A stretch of DNA of 64,000 bases from Pelomonas nitida (GCF_043555975.1 NZ_JBIGIA010000003.1:248001-312000); one strand, 5' to 3'. Shown: positions 38,247-48,000, numbered from the stretch's first letter. The notes: generated by a model not told the origin, from the letters alone. Program-made: numbers and translations.

Positions 38247-39659
38247 ATGAACCGGACCCTTCCGACGGCCCTGGTGGCCGCCATGCTCGCTGGCTGCGCG
38301 CCCCTGACACCCCATCCGACGCCCGCGCACGACCTGCCCCCGCACTACGCCGGCGCCCCCAGCCAACCGGCCGCCACGCCGCCGGCCTGGGGCGATTACT
38401 TCACCGACCCGGCGCTGCAGGCCGTGATCCGGCAGGCGCTGGCCAACAACCGCGACCGCGCGCTCGCACTCGCACGGCTCGACGAGGCACAGGCGCTCGC
38501 CGGCGTGCAGGCCAGCCAGCGCCGCCCACAGGTCGCCCTCGACGCCCAGGCGCAGCGCAGCCGCGTGCCGGCAGACCTGAGCATCACGCGGCGCCCGCTA
38601 CTCGGCGAGCAGTTCCAGCTGGGACTGGGGCTGGCCAGTTGGGAGCTGGATCTGTGGGGCCGCCTCGCGCGGCTCGACGACGCTGCGCGCGAGGCCTGGC
38701 TCGCCAGCGATTCGGCCGCGCAGGCGGTCACGCTGTCCCTGGTGCAACAGGTGGCCCAGACCTGGCTGCAGCTGGCCGAGCTGGACGAGCGCCTGCGGCT
38801 CGCCCGGCGCACGCTGGACAGCCGTGAGGAGTCGCTGCGCATCTTCAAGCGCCGCGTCGAACTGGGCGCCACATCGCGCCTGGCGCTGACGCAGGTGCAG
38901 CTGCTGCAGACGCAGGCCGCCGCGCTGGTGTCGCAGCTGCAGCAGCAGCGCGAGGCGCAGTGGCAGGCGCTGTCGCTGCTGGTCGGTGGCACGCCGGCCT
39001 CGGCCGAGCCCCGGCTGGCCGAACTGCCACCGCTGCAGGCCGGCCTGCCGGCAGATCTGCTGCGCCAACGGCCCGACCTGATCGCCGCCGAACACCAGCT
39101 GCTCGCGGCCGATGCCAACATCGAAGCCGCACGCGCCGCCTACCTGCCGCGCATCAGCCTGACCGCCGCCTTCGGCAGTGCCAGCGCGGAGCTGTCCGGC
39201 TTGCTGAAACCGGGCAGCAGCGCCTGGAGCCTGACCCCCGACGTGGCGCTACCGCTGCTCGACGGCGGCCGCCGCGAGCAGAACCTGGCCGTGCAGCAAG
39301 CCCGCCGCCGCCAGGCACTGCTGAGTTATGAGCGCGCGGTTCAACAGGCGCTGCGCGACGTCAACGACGCGTTGTCGGCCCGCCAGCACCTGGCCGAACA
39401 GCTCGCCATTGCCGATCAGACGCTGGCCACCCAGGCCGACCGCGCCCACCTGGCCCAGCGCCGCTACGACACCGGCGCCGCCGACTTCCTGCAGGTGCTC
39501 GACGCCCAGCGCGACCTGCTCGCGGCCGAGCAGCAGCAGGTCCAGGTGCGACGCGCGCTGCTGGCCAGCCAGGCCAGCCTGTACGCCGCACTCGGTGGCG
39601 GCCCGCTGCCCTCCTCCACAACCACTGCCCAACCCGCCCTCCTGGGAAGCCAGCCATGA
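38247..39659 (+). CDS. outer membrane efflux lipoprotein (NodT/TolC family)
   Basis: A 470-aa RND/ABC-type outer-membrane factor. The N terminus has a lipobox (AMLAGC). Two OEP repeats of long helices (about 55-240 and 260-450) with family motifs such as LASWELDLWGRLARLDD, RRVELGATSRLALTQVQ, LRQRPDLIAAEHQLLAADANIEAARAAYLP and RYDTGAADFLQVLDAQRDL (shown in parts). It forms the trimeric exit duct of the tripartite pump encoded by the next three genes. Start four bases after the fabI stop; its end overlaps the HlyD gene by ATGA. Confidence 0.92.
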   Translation: MNRTLPTALVAAMLAGCAPLTPHPTPAHDLPPHYAGAPSQPAATPPAWGDYFTDPALQAVIRQALANNRDRALALARLDEAQALAGVQASQRRPQVALDAQAQRSRVPADLSITRRPLLGEQFQLGLGLASWELDLWGRLARLDDAAREAWLASDSAAQAVTLSLVQQVAQTWLQLAELDERLRLARRTLDSREESLRIFKRRVELGATSRLALTQVQLLQTQAAALVSQLQQQREAQWQALSLLVGGTPASAEPRLAELPPLQAGLPADLLRQRPDLIAAEHQLLAADANIEAARAAYLPRISLTAAFGSASAELSGLLKPGSSAWSLTPDVALPLLDGGRREQNLAVQQARRRQALLSYERAVQQALRDVNDALSARQHLAEQLAIADQTLATQADRAHLAQRRYDTGAADFLQVLDAQRDLLAAEQQQVQVRRALLASQASLYAALGGGPLPSSTTTAQPALLGSQP

Positions 39660-40744
39660 CCGCCCCGACCGCCAAGCCCGCCCTCCGAGCCCTGCTGATC
39701 CCCGCTGCGGGCGCCGTGGCCGTGCTCGCACTCGCCGCCTGGGCCTGGACACGCTGGCACGCCCCCACCCCGGGCGACGCCTTCGTGCAGGGCAACGGCC
39801 GCATCGAGGCGACCGAGATCGACATCGCCACCAAGCTGCCCGGTCGCTTGCAGGACGTCATGGTGGGCGAGGGCGACTTCGTGCGCGCCGGCCAGCCGCT
39901 CGCCCGGCTGCAGGTGCAGAGCCTGGAGGCGCAATACGCCGAGGCCCAGGCACGGCTGCGGCAGGCCGAGTCCACCGTCGACAGCGCGCAGGCCCAGATC
40001 GCCGTGCGCGAAAGCGACCGCCGCGCCGCGCAGGCCGTCGTTGCGCAGCGCGAGGCCGAGCTGGACGCCGCCCGCCGCCGCCTGTCGCGCTCGCAGGCGC
40101 TGGCCCAGGAGGGCGCGTCGTCCGAGCAGGAGCTGGACGACGACCGCGCCCGCGTGCGCAGCGTGGAGGCCGCACTGAGCGCGGCGCAGGCCCAGGTGGC
40201 CGCCGCCACGGCCGCCATCGAGGCCGCACGCACGCAGGCCGTCGGCACCAAGGCCACCGTCAAGGCCGGCAGCGCCACGGTGGACCGCGTCAAGGCCGAC
40301 CTCGACGACGCGCTGCTGACGGCACCACGCGCGGGCCGCGTGCAATACCGCATCGCCGAGGCCGGCGAGGTGCTGGGCGCCGGCGGCAAGGTGCTCAACC
40401 TCGTGGACCTCAGCGATGTCTACATGAGCTTCTTCGTGCCCGAGGCCGTCGCCGGCCGGCTGGCGCTGGGCAGCGAGGTGCGCCTCGTGCTGGACGCCGC
40501 CCCCGGGCTGGTCATCCCGGCGAAGGTGTCGTTCGTCTCCAGCACCGCCCAGTTCACGCCCAAGACCGTGGAGACGGCCAGCGAACGCCAGAAGCTGATG
40601 TTCCGCGTGCGGGCCCAGATCGACCCGGCGCTGCTGCAGCGGCATGCCGACCAGGTCAAGACCGGCCTGCCCGGCGTCGCCTGGGTGCGGCTGGACGCGC
40701 AGCAGGCCTGGCCTGCCTCGCTGGCCAAGCTGGTCGACCAATGA
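39656..40744 (+). CDS. HlyD-family periplasmic adaptor (YbhG/YhiI-like)
   Basis: A 362-aa membrane fusion protein. One N-terminal membrane helix (LIPAAGAVAVLALAAWAWT), a lipoyl half (NGRIEATEIDIATKLPGRL), a long Ala/Arg/Glu-rich coiled coil (about 85-205), the second lipoyl half (APRAGRVQYRIAEAGEVLGAGG) and beta-barrel part (MSFFVPEAVAGRLALG). It bridges the ABC permease pair and the outer-membrane factor. It overlaps the upstream gene by ATGA and lies 37 bp before the ABC ATPase gene. Confidence 0.92.
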   Translation: MTAPTAKPALRALLIPAAGAVAVLALAAWAWTRWHAPTPGDAFVQGNGRIEATEIDIATKLPGRLQDVMVGEGDFVRAGQPLARLQVQSLEAQYAEAQARLRQAESTVDSAQAQIAVRESDRRAAQAVVAQREAELDAARRRLSRSQALAQEGASSEQELDDDRARVRSVEAALSAAQAQVAAATAAIEAARTQAVGTKATVKAGSATVDRVKADLDDALLTAPRAGRVQYRIAEAGEVLGAGGKVLNLVDLSDVYMSFFVPEAVAGRLALGSEVRLVLDAAPGLVIPAKVSFVSSTAQFTPKTVETASERQKLMFRVRAQIDPALLQRHADQVKTGLPGVAWVRLDAQQAWPASLAKLVDQ

Positions 40745-40781
40745 AGCCTGCCCTCCCCCGCGCCCATAGCAGACAACGGCG

Positions 40782-43505
40782 ATGACCGACCCGACACCCC
40801 TGGCGCGCCTGCAGGGCTTGCGCCTGCACTACGGCAAGACCCGGGCACTGGACGACGTCTCGCTGACGCTGCCGGCCGGGCGCATGCTGGGCCTCATCGG
40901 GCCCGACGGCGTCGGCAAGTCCAGCCTGCTGTCGCTGATGGCCGGCGCACGCGCGCTGCAAGACGGGCAGCTGGAGGTGCTGGGCGGCGACATGGCCTCG
41001 CGCGCGCACCGCGAAGCCGTCTGCCCCTGCATCGCCTACATGCCGCAGGGGCTGGGCCGCAACCTCTACCCGACGCTGTCGGTCGAGGAGAACCTGCAGT
41101 TCTTCGGCCGCCTGTTCGGCCACAGCGCGCCGGAGCGGCGGCGGCGCATCGACGAGCTGTGCGGCAGCACCGGGCTGCTGCCCTTCCTCGCCCGGCCTGC
41201 GGGCAAGCTGTCGGGCGGCATGAAGCAAAAGCTCGGGCTGTGCTGCGCGCTCATCCACGACCCCGACCTGCTCATCCTCGACGAGCCCACCACCGGCGTG
41301 GACCCGCTGTCGCGCGCGCAGTTCTGGCAGCTGATCGCGCGCATCCGCGCGCAGCGGCCCGGCATGAGCGTCGTCGTGGCAACGGCCTACATGGACGAGG
41401 CCGAGGGCTTCGACTGGCTGGTCGCCATGGACGCCGGCCGCGTGCTGGCCACCGGCACACCCGCCGAGCTGCGCGGCACGCATGCCGCGCTGGAGCAGGC
41501 CTTCATCGCGCTGCTGCCCGAAGAGCGGCGGCGCGGGCACCGCGAGGTCGTGGTGCCGCCGCTGGCGGCCGACGCCGATGCACAGATCGCCATCGAGGCC
41601 CGCGGGCTGACGATGCGCTTCGGCGACTTCACGGCCGTGGACCATGTCGACTTCCGCATCCGCCGCGGCGAGATCTTCGGCTTCCTCGGCTCCAATGGCT
41701 GCGGCAAGTCGACGACGATGAAGATGCTGACCGGCCTGCTCAGCGCCAGCGAGGGGCAGGCCTGGCTGTTCGGCCGCGAGGTGGACCCGCGCGACCTGCA
41801 GACGCGCGGCCGCGTCGGCTACATGACGCAGGCCTTCTCGCTCTACGGCGAGCTGACCGTGCGGCAGAACCTGGTGCTGCATGCCCGGCTGTTCGAGGTG
41901 AGCGACATCGAGCCGCGCGTGGACGAGATGCTGGCGCGCTTCGACCTGGTCGAGGTGCAGCACAGCCTGCCCGAGACGCTGCCGCTGGGCTTGCGCCAAC
42001 GGCTGTCGCTGGCCGTGGCCATGGTGCACCGGCCGGAGCTGCTCATCCTGGATGAGCCGACCTCGGGTGTCGACCCGGTGGCGCGCGACATGTTCTGGCA
42101 GCTGATGGTGGAGTTGGCCCGCCGCGATGGTGTGACCATCTTCATCTCCACGCACTTCATGAACGAGGCCTTGCGCTGCGACCGCGTGTCGCTGATGCAC
42201 GCCGGCCGCGTGCTCGTCAGCGACACCCCGGCCGCCATCCAGGCCTCGCGCGGTGCGGCCAGCCTGGAGCAGGCCTTCATCGCCTACCTGCAGGAAGCCG
42301 CCGGCGCCGAGGCGCCAGCCCCCCACGCGCCCGCCGCCCAGGCGCCGGCGGAGGCGGTGACGCCCGTGGCGCCTTCGCGCCGCTTCAGCCTCACGCGCGC
42401 CTGGAGCTACAGCCTGCGCGAGGCGCTGGAGCTGCGCCGCGACCCGGTACGCGCCACGCTGGCGCTGCTGGGCACGGCCATCCTGATGTTCATCATGGGC
42501 TACGGCATCAGCATGGACGTCGAGAACCTGCGCTATGCCGTGCTGGACCAGGACCAGACCGGCCTGAGCCAGAGCTACACGCAGCGCCTGGCCGGCTCCC
42601 GCTACTTTCTCGAGCAGCCACCGCTGCACGACCACGCCGAGCTCGACCGGCGCATGCGGGCCGGCGAGCTGGCCGTGGCGGTGGAGATCCCGCACGGCTT
42701 CGCGCGCGACGTGGCGCGCGGCCGCGCCGCCCAGATCGGCGTGTGGGTCGACGGCGCCATGCCGTCGCGCGGCGAGACGGCGCGCGGCTACGCCATGGCC
42801 ATGCATCAGCTGTGGCTGGTCGAGATGGCGCGCGAGCGGCTGGGCGCCACGCCGGCCAGCCTCAGCAGCGTGGAGCTGCGCTACCGCTACAACCCCGACG
42901 TGAAGAGCCTGCAGGCCATGGTGCCGGCGGTCATCCCGATGCTGTTGATGATGATCCCGGCCATGCTGACCGCGCTGTCGGTGGTGCGCGAGAAGGAGCT
43001 CGGCTCCATCCTCAACCTCTACGTGACGCCGGTGCGCCGCAGCGAATTCCTGCTCGGCAAGCAGCTGCCCTATGTGCTGCTGGCCATGCTGAACTTCTTC
43101 ATGCTGGTCGGCCTGGCGGTGACGCTGTTTGACGTGCCGCTGAAGGGCAGCCTGGCGGCCCTGAGCCTGGCCGCGCTGCTGTACGTCACCGCAGCCACCG
43201 GGCTCGGGCTGCTGGCCTCGACGTTCACACGCAGCCAGATCGCCGCGCTGTTCATCACGATGATCGGCACCGTCGTCCCCTGCGTGCAGTTCGCCGGCCT
43301 CATCGACCCCGTGTCGTCGCTGGAAGGCGTGGGCGCGCTCGTCGGCAAGGTCTATCCGGCTGCGCATTTCCTGACCATGAGCCGCGGCGTGTTCAACAAG
43401 GCGCTGGGCCTGCAGGACCTGGCGACCAGCCTGTGGCCGCTGGCCGTGGCCGTGCCGGTCATCCTGGGCCTGGCCATGGCGCTGTTGCGCAAGCAGGAGA
43501 CCTGA
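40782..43505 (+). CDS. ABC exporter with two ATPase domains fused to an ABC-2 permease (RbbA/YhiH-like)
   Basis: A 907-aa fusion. ATPase 1 (about 8-235) has Walker A GPDGVGKSS, the signature LSGGMKQKL and Walker B LLILDEPTTGVD. ATPase 2 (about 268-490) has GSNGCGKST, a signature reading LPLGLRQRL (degenerate at the LSGG position) and LLILDEPTSGVD. After an Ala/Pro linker the ABC-2 membrane domain follows (about 540-905) with one N-terminal TM, a large periplasmic loop (SQSYTQRLAGSRYFLEQPP) and five C-terminal TMs. Similar proteins in E. coli (YhiH/RbbA) pair with a separate permease, as here. Substrate unknown. Confidence 0.92.
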   Translation: MTDPTPLARLQGLRLHYGKTRALDDVSLTLPAGRMLGLIGPDGVGKSSLLSLMAGARALQDGQLEVLGGDMASRAHREAVCPCIAYMPQGLGRNLYPTLSVEENLQFFGRLFGHSAPERRRRIDELCGSTGLLPFLARPAGKLSGGMKQKLGLCCALIHDPDLLILDEPTTGVDPLSRAQFWQLIARIRAQRPGMSVVVATAYMDEAEGFDWLVAMDAGRVLATGTPAELRGTHAALEQAFIALLPEERRRGHREVVVPPLAADADAQIAIEARGLTMRFGDFTAVDHVDFRIRRGEIFGFLGSNGCGKSTTMKMLTGLLSASEGQAWLFGREVDPRDLQTRGRVGYMTQAFSLYGELTVRQNLVLHARLFEVSDIEPRVDEMLARFDLVEVQHSLPETLPLGLRQRLSLAVAMVHRPELLILDEPTSGVDPVARDMFWQLMVELARRDGVTIFISTHFMNEALRCDRVSLMHAGRVLVSDTPAAIQASRGAASLEQAFIAYLQEAAGAEAPAPHAPAAQAPAEAVTPVAPSRRFSLTRAWSYSLREALELRRDPVRATLALLGTAILMFIMGYGISMDVENLRYAVLDQDQTGLSQSYTQRLAGSRYFLEQPPLHDHAELDRRMRAGELAVAVEIPHGFARDVARGRAAQIGVWVDGAMPSRGETARGYAMAMHQLWLVEMARERLGATPASLSSVELRYRYNPDVKSLQAMVPAVIPMLLMMIPAMLTALSVVREKELGSILNLYVTPVRRSEFLLGKQLPYVLLAMLNFFMLVGLAVTLFDVPLKGSLAALSLAALLYVTAATGLGLLASTFTRSQIAALFITMIGTVVPCVQFAGLIDPVSSLEGVGALVGKVYPAAHFLTMSRGVFNKALGLQDLATSLWPLAVAVPVILGLAMALLRKQET

Positions 43506-43506
43506 G

Positions 43507-44700
43507 ATGAGCGAGAACCCCAGTGCAGGCGCGGCGCCTGGCGCCGGCTCCGCAAGGCGCCCCGGCATGCGCCGACGGCTGAACCTCGCGCATGTCTACC
43601 GCCTCGGCGTCAAGGAGCTGTGGAGCCTGTGGCGCGACCCGATGATGCTGGTGCTCATCGTCTACACCTTCAGCCTGTCCATCTACACGGCGGCCACGGC
43701 CATGCCCGAGAGCCTGCGCCACGCGGCCATCGCCGTCGTCGACGAAGACGGATCGCCGCTGTCGGCCCGGCTGATCGCGAGCTTCTATCCGCCGCGCTTT
43801 CGCAGTCCCGACATGATCACGGCGCGCGAGATCGACGCCGGCATGGACCGCGGCGATTACACCTTCGTGCTGGTCATCCCGCCGGGCTTCCAGCGCGACG
43901 TGCTGGCCGGCCGCGCGCCAGCGCTGCAGCTCAACGTCGACGCCACGCGCATGAGCCAGGCCTTCACCGGCGGCGGCTACGTGCAGCAGATCGTGGCAGC
44001 GGAGGTGGCCGGCTTCGTGCAGCGCCACAGCGGCAGCACCGCGCCGCCGGTGGACCTGGCGCTGCGCATGCGCTTCAACCCCAACATGGAGCACAGCTGG
44101 TTCGGCTCGCTGATGGAGATCATCAACAACGTGACCATGCTCTCCATCATCCTGACCGGCGCAGCGCTGATCCGCGAGCGTGAACACGGCACCGTGGAGC
44201 ACCTGCTCGTGATGCCCGTGACGCCGGGCGAGATCATGCTGGCCAAGGTCTGGTCCATGGGCCTGGTGGTGCTGCTCGCCGCGATGGCGTCGCTGACCTT
44301 CGTCGTGCAGGGCGCACTGGGCGTGCCGGTGCAGGGCTCGGTGGCGCTGTTCGGCGTGGCCGCGGCGCTGCACCTGTTCGCCACCACGTCGCTGGGCATC
44401 TTCCTGGCCACGCTGGCGCGCTCCATGCCGCAGTTCGGCATGCTGCTGGTGCTGGTGCTGCTGCCGCTGCAGATGCTGTCCGGTGGCGTCACGCCGCAGG
44501 AGAGCATGCCCGACATGGTGCGCTGGATCATGCAGGCAGCACCGACGACGCATTTCGTCGCCGCATCGCAGGCCATCTTGTACCGCGGCGCGGGGCTGGC
44601 CGTCGTGTGGCCGCAACTGCTGGCCGTGCTCGCCATCGGCAGCGTGCTCTTCATCGCCGCGCTGTCACGCTTTCGCAAGACCATCAGCCTGATGGCCTGA
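43507..44700 (+). CDS. ABC-2 type permease (YhhJ-like)
   Basis: A 397-aa membrane partner of the double-ATPase exporter. One N-terminal TM (MMLVLIVYTFSLSIYTAAT), a periplasmic loop with DEDGSPLSARLIASFYPP and a C-terminal block of five TMs (MEIINNVTMLSIILTGAALIR, EHLLVMPVTPGEIMLAKVWSM). Its sequence parallels the membrane half of the upstream protein, so the two form a heterodimer. Start one base after the previous stop; the gene closes the four-gene pump inserted between fabI and the Pta gene. Confidence 0.92.
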   Translation: MSENPSAGAAPGAGSARRPGMRRRLNLAHVYRLGVKELWSLWRDPMMLVLIVYTFSLSIYTAATAMPESLRHAAIAVVDEDGSPLSARLIASFYPPRFRSPDMITAREIDAGMDRGDYTFVLVIPPGFQRDVLAGRAPALQLNVDATRMSQAFTGGGYVQQIVAAEVAGFVQRHSGSTAPPVDLALRMRFNPNMEHSWFGSLMEIINNVTMLSIILTGAALIREREHGTVEHLLVMPVTPGEIMLAKVWSMGLVVLLAAMASLTFVVQGALGVPVQGSVALFGVAAALHLFATTSLGIFLATLARSMPQFGMLLVLVLLPLQMLSGGVTPQESMPDMVRWIMQAAPTTHFVAASQAILYRGAGLAVVWPQLLAVLAIGSVLFIAALSRFRKTISLMA

Positions 44701-44732
44701 ACCCGCACCGCCGCCCCGCCCCTAGGAGACCC

Positions 44733-46142
44733 ATGAACACCCCGGCCCTGGACCTGCTGCGCAACCGCACGTTCGACGAGATCGCCGTCGGCGAGACCGC
44801 CACGCTCGAACGCACCGTCACCGCAGCGGACCTGCAACTCTTCGCCGTGCTCTCCGGCGACCTGAACCCCCAGCACCTGGACGCACAGTTCGCCGCCTCC
44901 ACCCGCTTTCAGGGCGTCATCGCCCACGGCATGTTCGGCGGCGCGTTGATCTCGGCCGTGCTGGGCACACGCCTGCCCGGGCCCGGCACCATCTACCTCG
45001 GCCAGACGCTGAAGTTCCTTGCCCCGGTGCACATCGGCGACGTGCTGCGCGTCAGCGTCACCGTCAGCACCAAGGAAGCGAACCACCACCGCCTGACGCT
45101 GGCCTGCCGCTGCCTGAACCAGGACGGCAAGCTCGTCATCGACGGCGAGGCCCAGGTGATGGCGCCCACCGAGCGCATCGAATGGCGCGCCCACCAGCTG
45201 CCCGAGGTGCGGCTCAGCGCAGGGCCGGACGGCCAGGCCCGGCTGCTGGCGGCCGTGCGCTCGCTGGGCGCGCTGAAGGTGGCCGTCGTCCACCCCTGCG
45301 ACGACGTCAGCCTCGAAGCGGCGCTGCAGGCGCGCGCGGCCGGCCTCATCGAGCCGGTGCTGGTGGCGCCGCGCGCACGGCTGCAGGCCGTGGCCGACGC
45401 GCGTGGCTGGGACCTCACCGGCCTGCAGGTGGAAGACGTGGAGCACAGCCACGCCGCCGCCGAACACGCCGCCGCGATGGCCGCCCGGGGCGACGTGCAG
45501 GCGCTGATGAAAGGCAGTCTGCACACCGACGAGCTCATGTCCGCCGTGCTGGACCCCGCCGCCGGGCTGCGCACCAAGCGCCGCGCGAGCCACTGCTTCC
45601 TGATGCAGACGCCGGCCTACCCGCGCCCCTTCATCATCACCGACGCCGCGCTCAACATCACGCCGTCGCTGGAGCAGAAGGCCGACATCGTGCGCAACGC
45701 CATCGAGCTGGCCCAGGCCATCGGCGTGGCCCGGCCCAAGGTCGCCATCCTGGCCGCCGTGGAGACCGTGAACCCGCGCATGCCGGCCACGCTGGACGCC
45801 GCCGCGCTGTGCAAGATGGCCGACCGCGGCCAGATCGCCGGCGCCGACCTGGACGGGCCGCTCGCCTTCGACAACGCCGTCTCCATCGCCGCGGCGCGCA
45901 TCAAAGGCATCCAGTCCGACGTGGCCGGCCAGGCCGACGTGCTGGTGGTGCCCGACCTGGAGAGCGGCAACATGCTGGCCAAGCAGCTGGAGTACCTGGG
46001 CGGCGCGGCCAGCGCCGGCATCGTGCTGGGCACCCGCGTGCCCGTGGTGCTGACGAGCCGCGCCGACAGCGCCGAGTCGCGCATCGCCTCCTGCGCGCTG
46101 GCCGTGCTGCTGGCCCACCACTACCGGAGCACGCCGCCGTGA
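44733..46142 (+). CDS. bifunctional MaoC-like hydratase / phosphate acetyl(butyryl)transferase
   Basis: A 469-aa two-domain enzyme. The N-terminal MaoC hot-dog domain (about 8-145) has the hydratase motif D-x-N-P-x-H (SGDLNPQHLD) and IAHGMFGGALIS. The C-terminal PTA/PTB domain (about 165-465) has LMKGSLHTDELMSAVL, GLRTKRRASHCF and PGERNMLAKQL-like VPDLESGNMLAKQL. The transferase converts acyl-CoA plus phosphate to acyl-phosphate, used by the next gene for ATP. MaoC-Pta fusions next to acetate kinase, fabI and phaC are a recurring cluster in proteobacteria. TAGGAGA precedes the ATG. Confidence 0.9.
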   Translation: MNTPALDLLRNRTFDEIAVGETATLERTVTAADLQLFAVLSGDLNPQHLDAQFAASTRFQGVIAHGMFGGALISAVLGTRLPGPGTIYLGQTLKFLAPVHIGDVLRVSVTVSTKEANHHRLTLACRCLNQDGKLVIDGEAQVMAPTERIEWRAHQLPEVRLSAGPDGQARLLAAVRSLGALKVAVVHPCDDVSLEAALQARAAGLIEPVLVAPRARLQAVADARGWDLTGLQVEDVEHSHAAAEHAAAMAARGDVQALMKGSLHTDELMSAVLDPAAGLRTKRRASHCFLMQTPAYPRPFIITDAALNITPSLEQKADIVRNAIELAQAIGVARPKVAILAAVETVNPRMPATLDAAALCKMADRGQIAGADLDGPLAFDNAVSIAAARIKGIQSDVAGQADVLVVPDLESGNMLAKQLEYLGGAASAGIVLGTRVPVVLTSRADSAESRIASCALAVLLAHHYRSTPP

Positions 46143-47356
46143 GCGACACCGCGCCCGACCTCGTCGTCGCCGTACTGAACTGCGGCTCGTCCAGCATCAA
46201 GTTCGCGCTGTTCGACGCCAGTGCCGGCCTGCAGGCGCTGCCGCGCCGGCCCTGGTGGGGCGGCAAGGTGCTGGGCATCGGCGGCCCAGCGCCTCGGCTG
46301 CAGACGCAGGACGGCACCGACCGCCCGCTGCCGCTGGGCGACGCCGCGCCGTATCACGACGCGCTGGCGGCCATCCTGGCGGCGCTGCGCGAGCGCCTGG
46401 GCAGCACGCCGCTGCAGGCCGTGGCCCACCGCGTCGTGCACGGCGGCGCCGCGCATGCCGAGCCGGTGCGCGTGGACGCCGGCGTGCTGGCCGAGTTGCG
46501 CAGCTACATCCCGCTGGCGCCGCTGCACCAGCCCTTCGCGCTGGAGGCCATGGAGGCGCTGCTGCAACTGCACCCCACGCTGCCGCAGGTGGCCTGCTTC
46601 GACACCGCCTTCCATCGCAGCCTGCCGCAAGTCGAGCAGATGCTGCCGCTGCCCTACTCGGCCTGGGAACGCGGCCTGCGGCGCTATGGCTTTCATGGCC
46701 TGTCGTACGAATACCAGTCGCTGGTGCTGCCGGAGCGGCATGGCGCCCAGGCCAGCGGCCGCTGCATCGTGGCCCACCTCGGCAGCGGCGCCAGCCTGTG
46801 CGCGCTGCAGGGCCTGCGCAGTGTGGCCACGACGATGGGCTTCTCGGCCCTCGACGGCCTGATGATGGGCACGCGCTGCGGCGCGCTGGACCCCGGCGCC
46901 GTGCTCTACCTGATGGAGATCGAGGGCCTGAGCCTGCACGACGTGGGCCAGCTGCTCTATCACCAGTCCGGCCTGCTGGGCGTCTCGGGCCGCTCCGCCG
47001 AGCCGCGCGAGCTGCTGGCCCACGAGGCCGACGACCCGCGCTGCGCGGCGGCGCTGGCGCTGTTCGTGCGCCGCATCGTGCGCGAGATCGGCGCCCTCGT
47101 GGCGGTGCTGGGCGGGCTGGACCTGCTGGTGTTCACCGCCGGCATCGGCGAGCACCAGGCGGAGATCCGCGAGCGCGTCGTCCAGGGGCTGGGCTTCCTC
47201 GGCGCCAGCCTCGACGCCGCCGCCAACGCCGCGCATGCGCCGGTCATCTCGGCGGCTCAGAGCACCGTGCGCGTGGCCGTGGAGCCGGCGAACGAGGAAT
47301 GGGTGGCGGCGCGGCACGCGCTGCGCGTGCTGGCCGCCACACCCGGCGCGGCCTGA
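46139..47356 (+). CDS. ackA: acetate/propionate family kinase
   Basis: A 405-aa acetokinase-family protein (NCGSSSIKF, HRVVHGG, FDTAFH, YGFHGLSYEY, HLGSGASLCAL, TTMGFSALDGLMMGTRCGALDPG and FTAGIGEHQ). It makes ATP and acetate or another acid from the acyl-phosphate supplied by the upstream gene. Start is GTG at 46139, overlapping the TGA of the Pta gene (GTGA), giving NCGSSS near residue 14 as expected. A longer frame to 45182 is a shadow. Last gene of the phaC operon, before a hairpin. Confidence 0.93.
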   Translation: MSDTAPDLVVAVLNCGSSSIKFALFDASAGLQALPRRPWWGGKVLGIGGPAPRLQTQDGTDRPLPLGDAAPYHDALAAILAALRERLGSTPLQAVAHRVVHGGAAHAEPVRVDAGVLAELRSYIPLAPLHQPFALEAMEALLQLHPTLPQVACFDTAFHRSLPQVEQMLPLPYSAWERGLRRYGFHGLSYEYQSLVLPERHGAQASGRCIVAHLGSGASLCALQGLRSVATTMGFSALDGLMMGTRCGALDPGAVLYLMEIEGLSLHDVGQLLYHQSGLLGVSGRSAEPRELLAHEADDPRCAAALALFVRRIVREIGALVAVLGGLDLLVFTAGIGEHQAEIRERVVQGLGFLGASLDAAANAAHAPVISAAQSTVRVAVEPANEEWVAARHALRVLAATPGAA

Positions 47357-47359
47357 CGA

Positions 47360-47376
47360 CCGGGCGCCAGGCCCGG
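47360..47376. terminator. hairpin between convergent genes
   Basis: CCGGGC / GCCCGG with a five-base loop in the 29-bp gap between the acetate kinase gene and the convergent BON-domain gene. No T-tract is present. Confidence 0.35.
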
Positions 47377-47385
47377 CCGGGGCGA

Positions 47386-48000
47386 TCAGCGCGGCGCGGC
47401 GGCCACGCTCACGCCGGGTGCGGCCGGCACCGTCAGCCGGTTGTCCACCACGCGCACGCCCGCAGGTGCCGCCGCCAACACGCCGGCGCGCTCGCGCGCG
47501 GTGGCGTCGGGCGCGGGGCCGTCCAGGCGCACGATGCCGCGTTCGGTGCTCACCTCGATGCGCGCCGCGCTGAGCGCCGGGTCGACGGCCAGCGCGGCCT
47601 TCACCTTGGCGGTGATGCCGGCGTCGTCGATGGCAGCACCCACGCCCATCAGCGCGTCGCGCGAGGCCTGCACGGCCGCCGTCTGCGAATCAGACACGGC
47701 CTGGCCGGCCTGATCGCCCGCGTTGCGCACGCCGGCCACCGCGTCGTCCAGCTGGGTGCCGACCGAGCGCGAGTCCTGCATCACGGCCATGCCGATCAGC
47801 GCGGCGGCCGCACCGGCCGCGATGGCGAGCACCCAGGGCAGCACGCGCGCCCGGGGGCGTGGCGCCGGGCGGCGCAGCAGCACGCGGGGGGCCGGTGTCG
47901 GCACCGGCTTGGCGTCGGGCGCCACGCGCAGGTTGCCGTCGGGCGTGATCAGCGACCGCACTTCGCGGTCGTCTCGGGAAAAGACGTCTCTGAAACTCAT
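47386..48000 (-). CDS. BON-domain membrane-anchored protein
   Basis: A 204-aa protein with an Arg/Pro-rich cytoplasmic N terminus, one TM helix (VLPWVLAIAAGAAAALIGMAVM, about residues 54-75) and a C-terminal BON domain (about 128-195; DDAGITAKVKAALAVDPAL, IEVSTERGIVRLDGPAPD). BON domains (OsmY type) bind lipid interfaces and are linked to envelope and osmotic stress. ATG 48000 has AAGGAG upstream; an earlier ATG at 48015 overlaps that site and is less likely. Confidence 0.75.
   Translation of the reverse strand: MSFRDVFSRDDREVRSLITPDGNLRVAPDAKPVPTPAPRVLLRRPAPRPRARVLPWVLAIAAGAAAALIGMAVMQDSRSVGTQLDDAVAGVRNAGDQAGQAVSDSQTAAVQASRDALMGVGAAIDDAGITAKVKAALAVDPALSAARIEVSTERGIVRLDGPAPDATARERAGVLAAAPAGVRVVDNRLTVPAAPGVSVAAAPR

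Noticed and set aside
40656..43568. 970-residue open frame on the minus strand
   Set aside because: It is antisense to the clear ABC exporter gene and His/Gln/Arg rich, typical of shadows in GC-rich DNA. The same applies to other long antisense frames such as 466-2055, 11496-13163 and 56229-58067.
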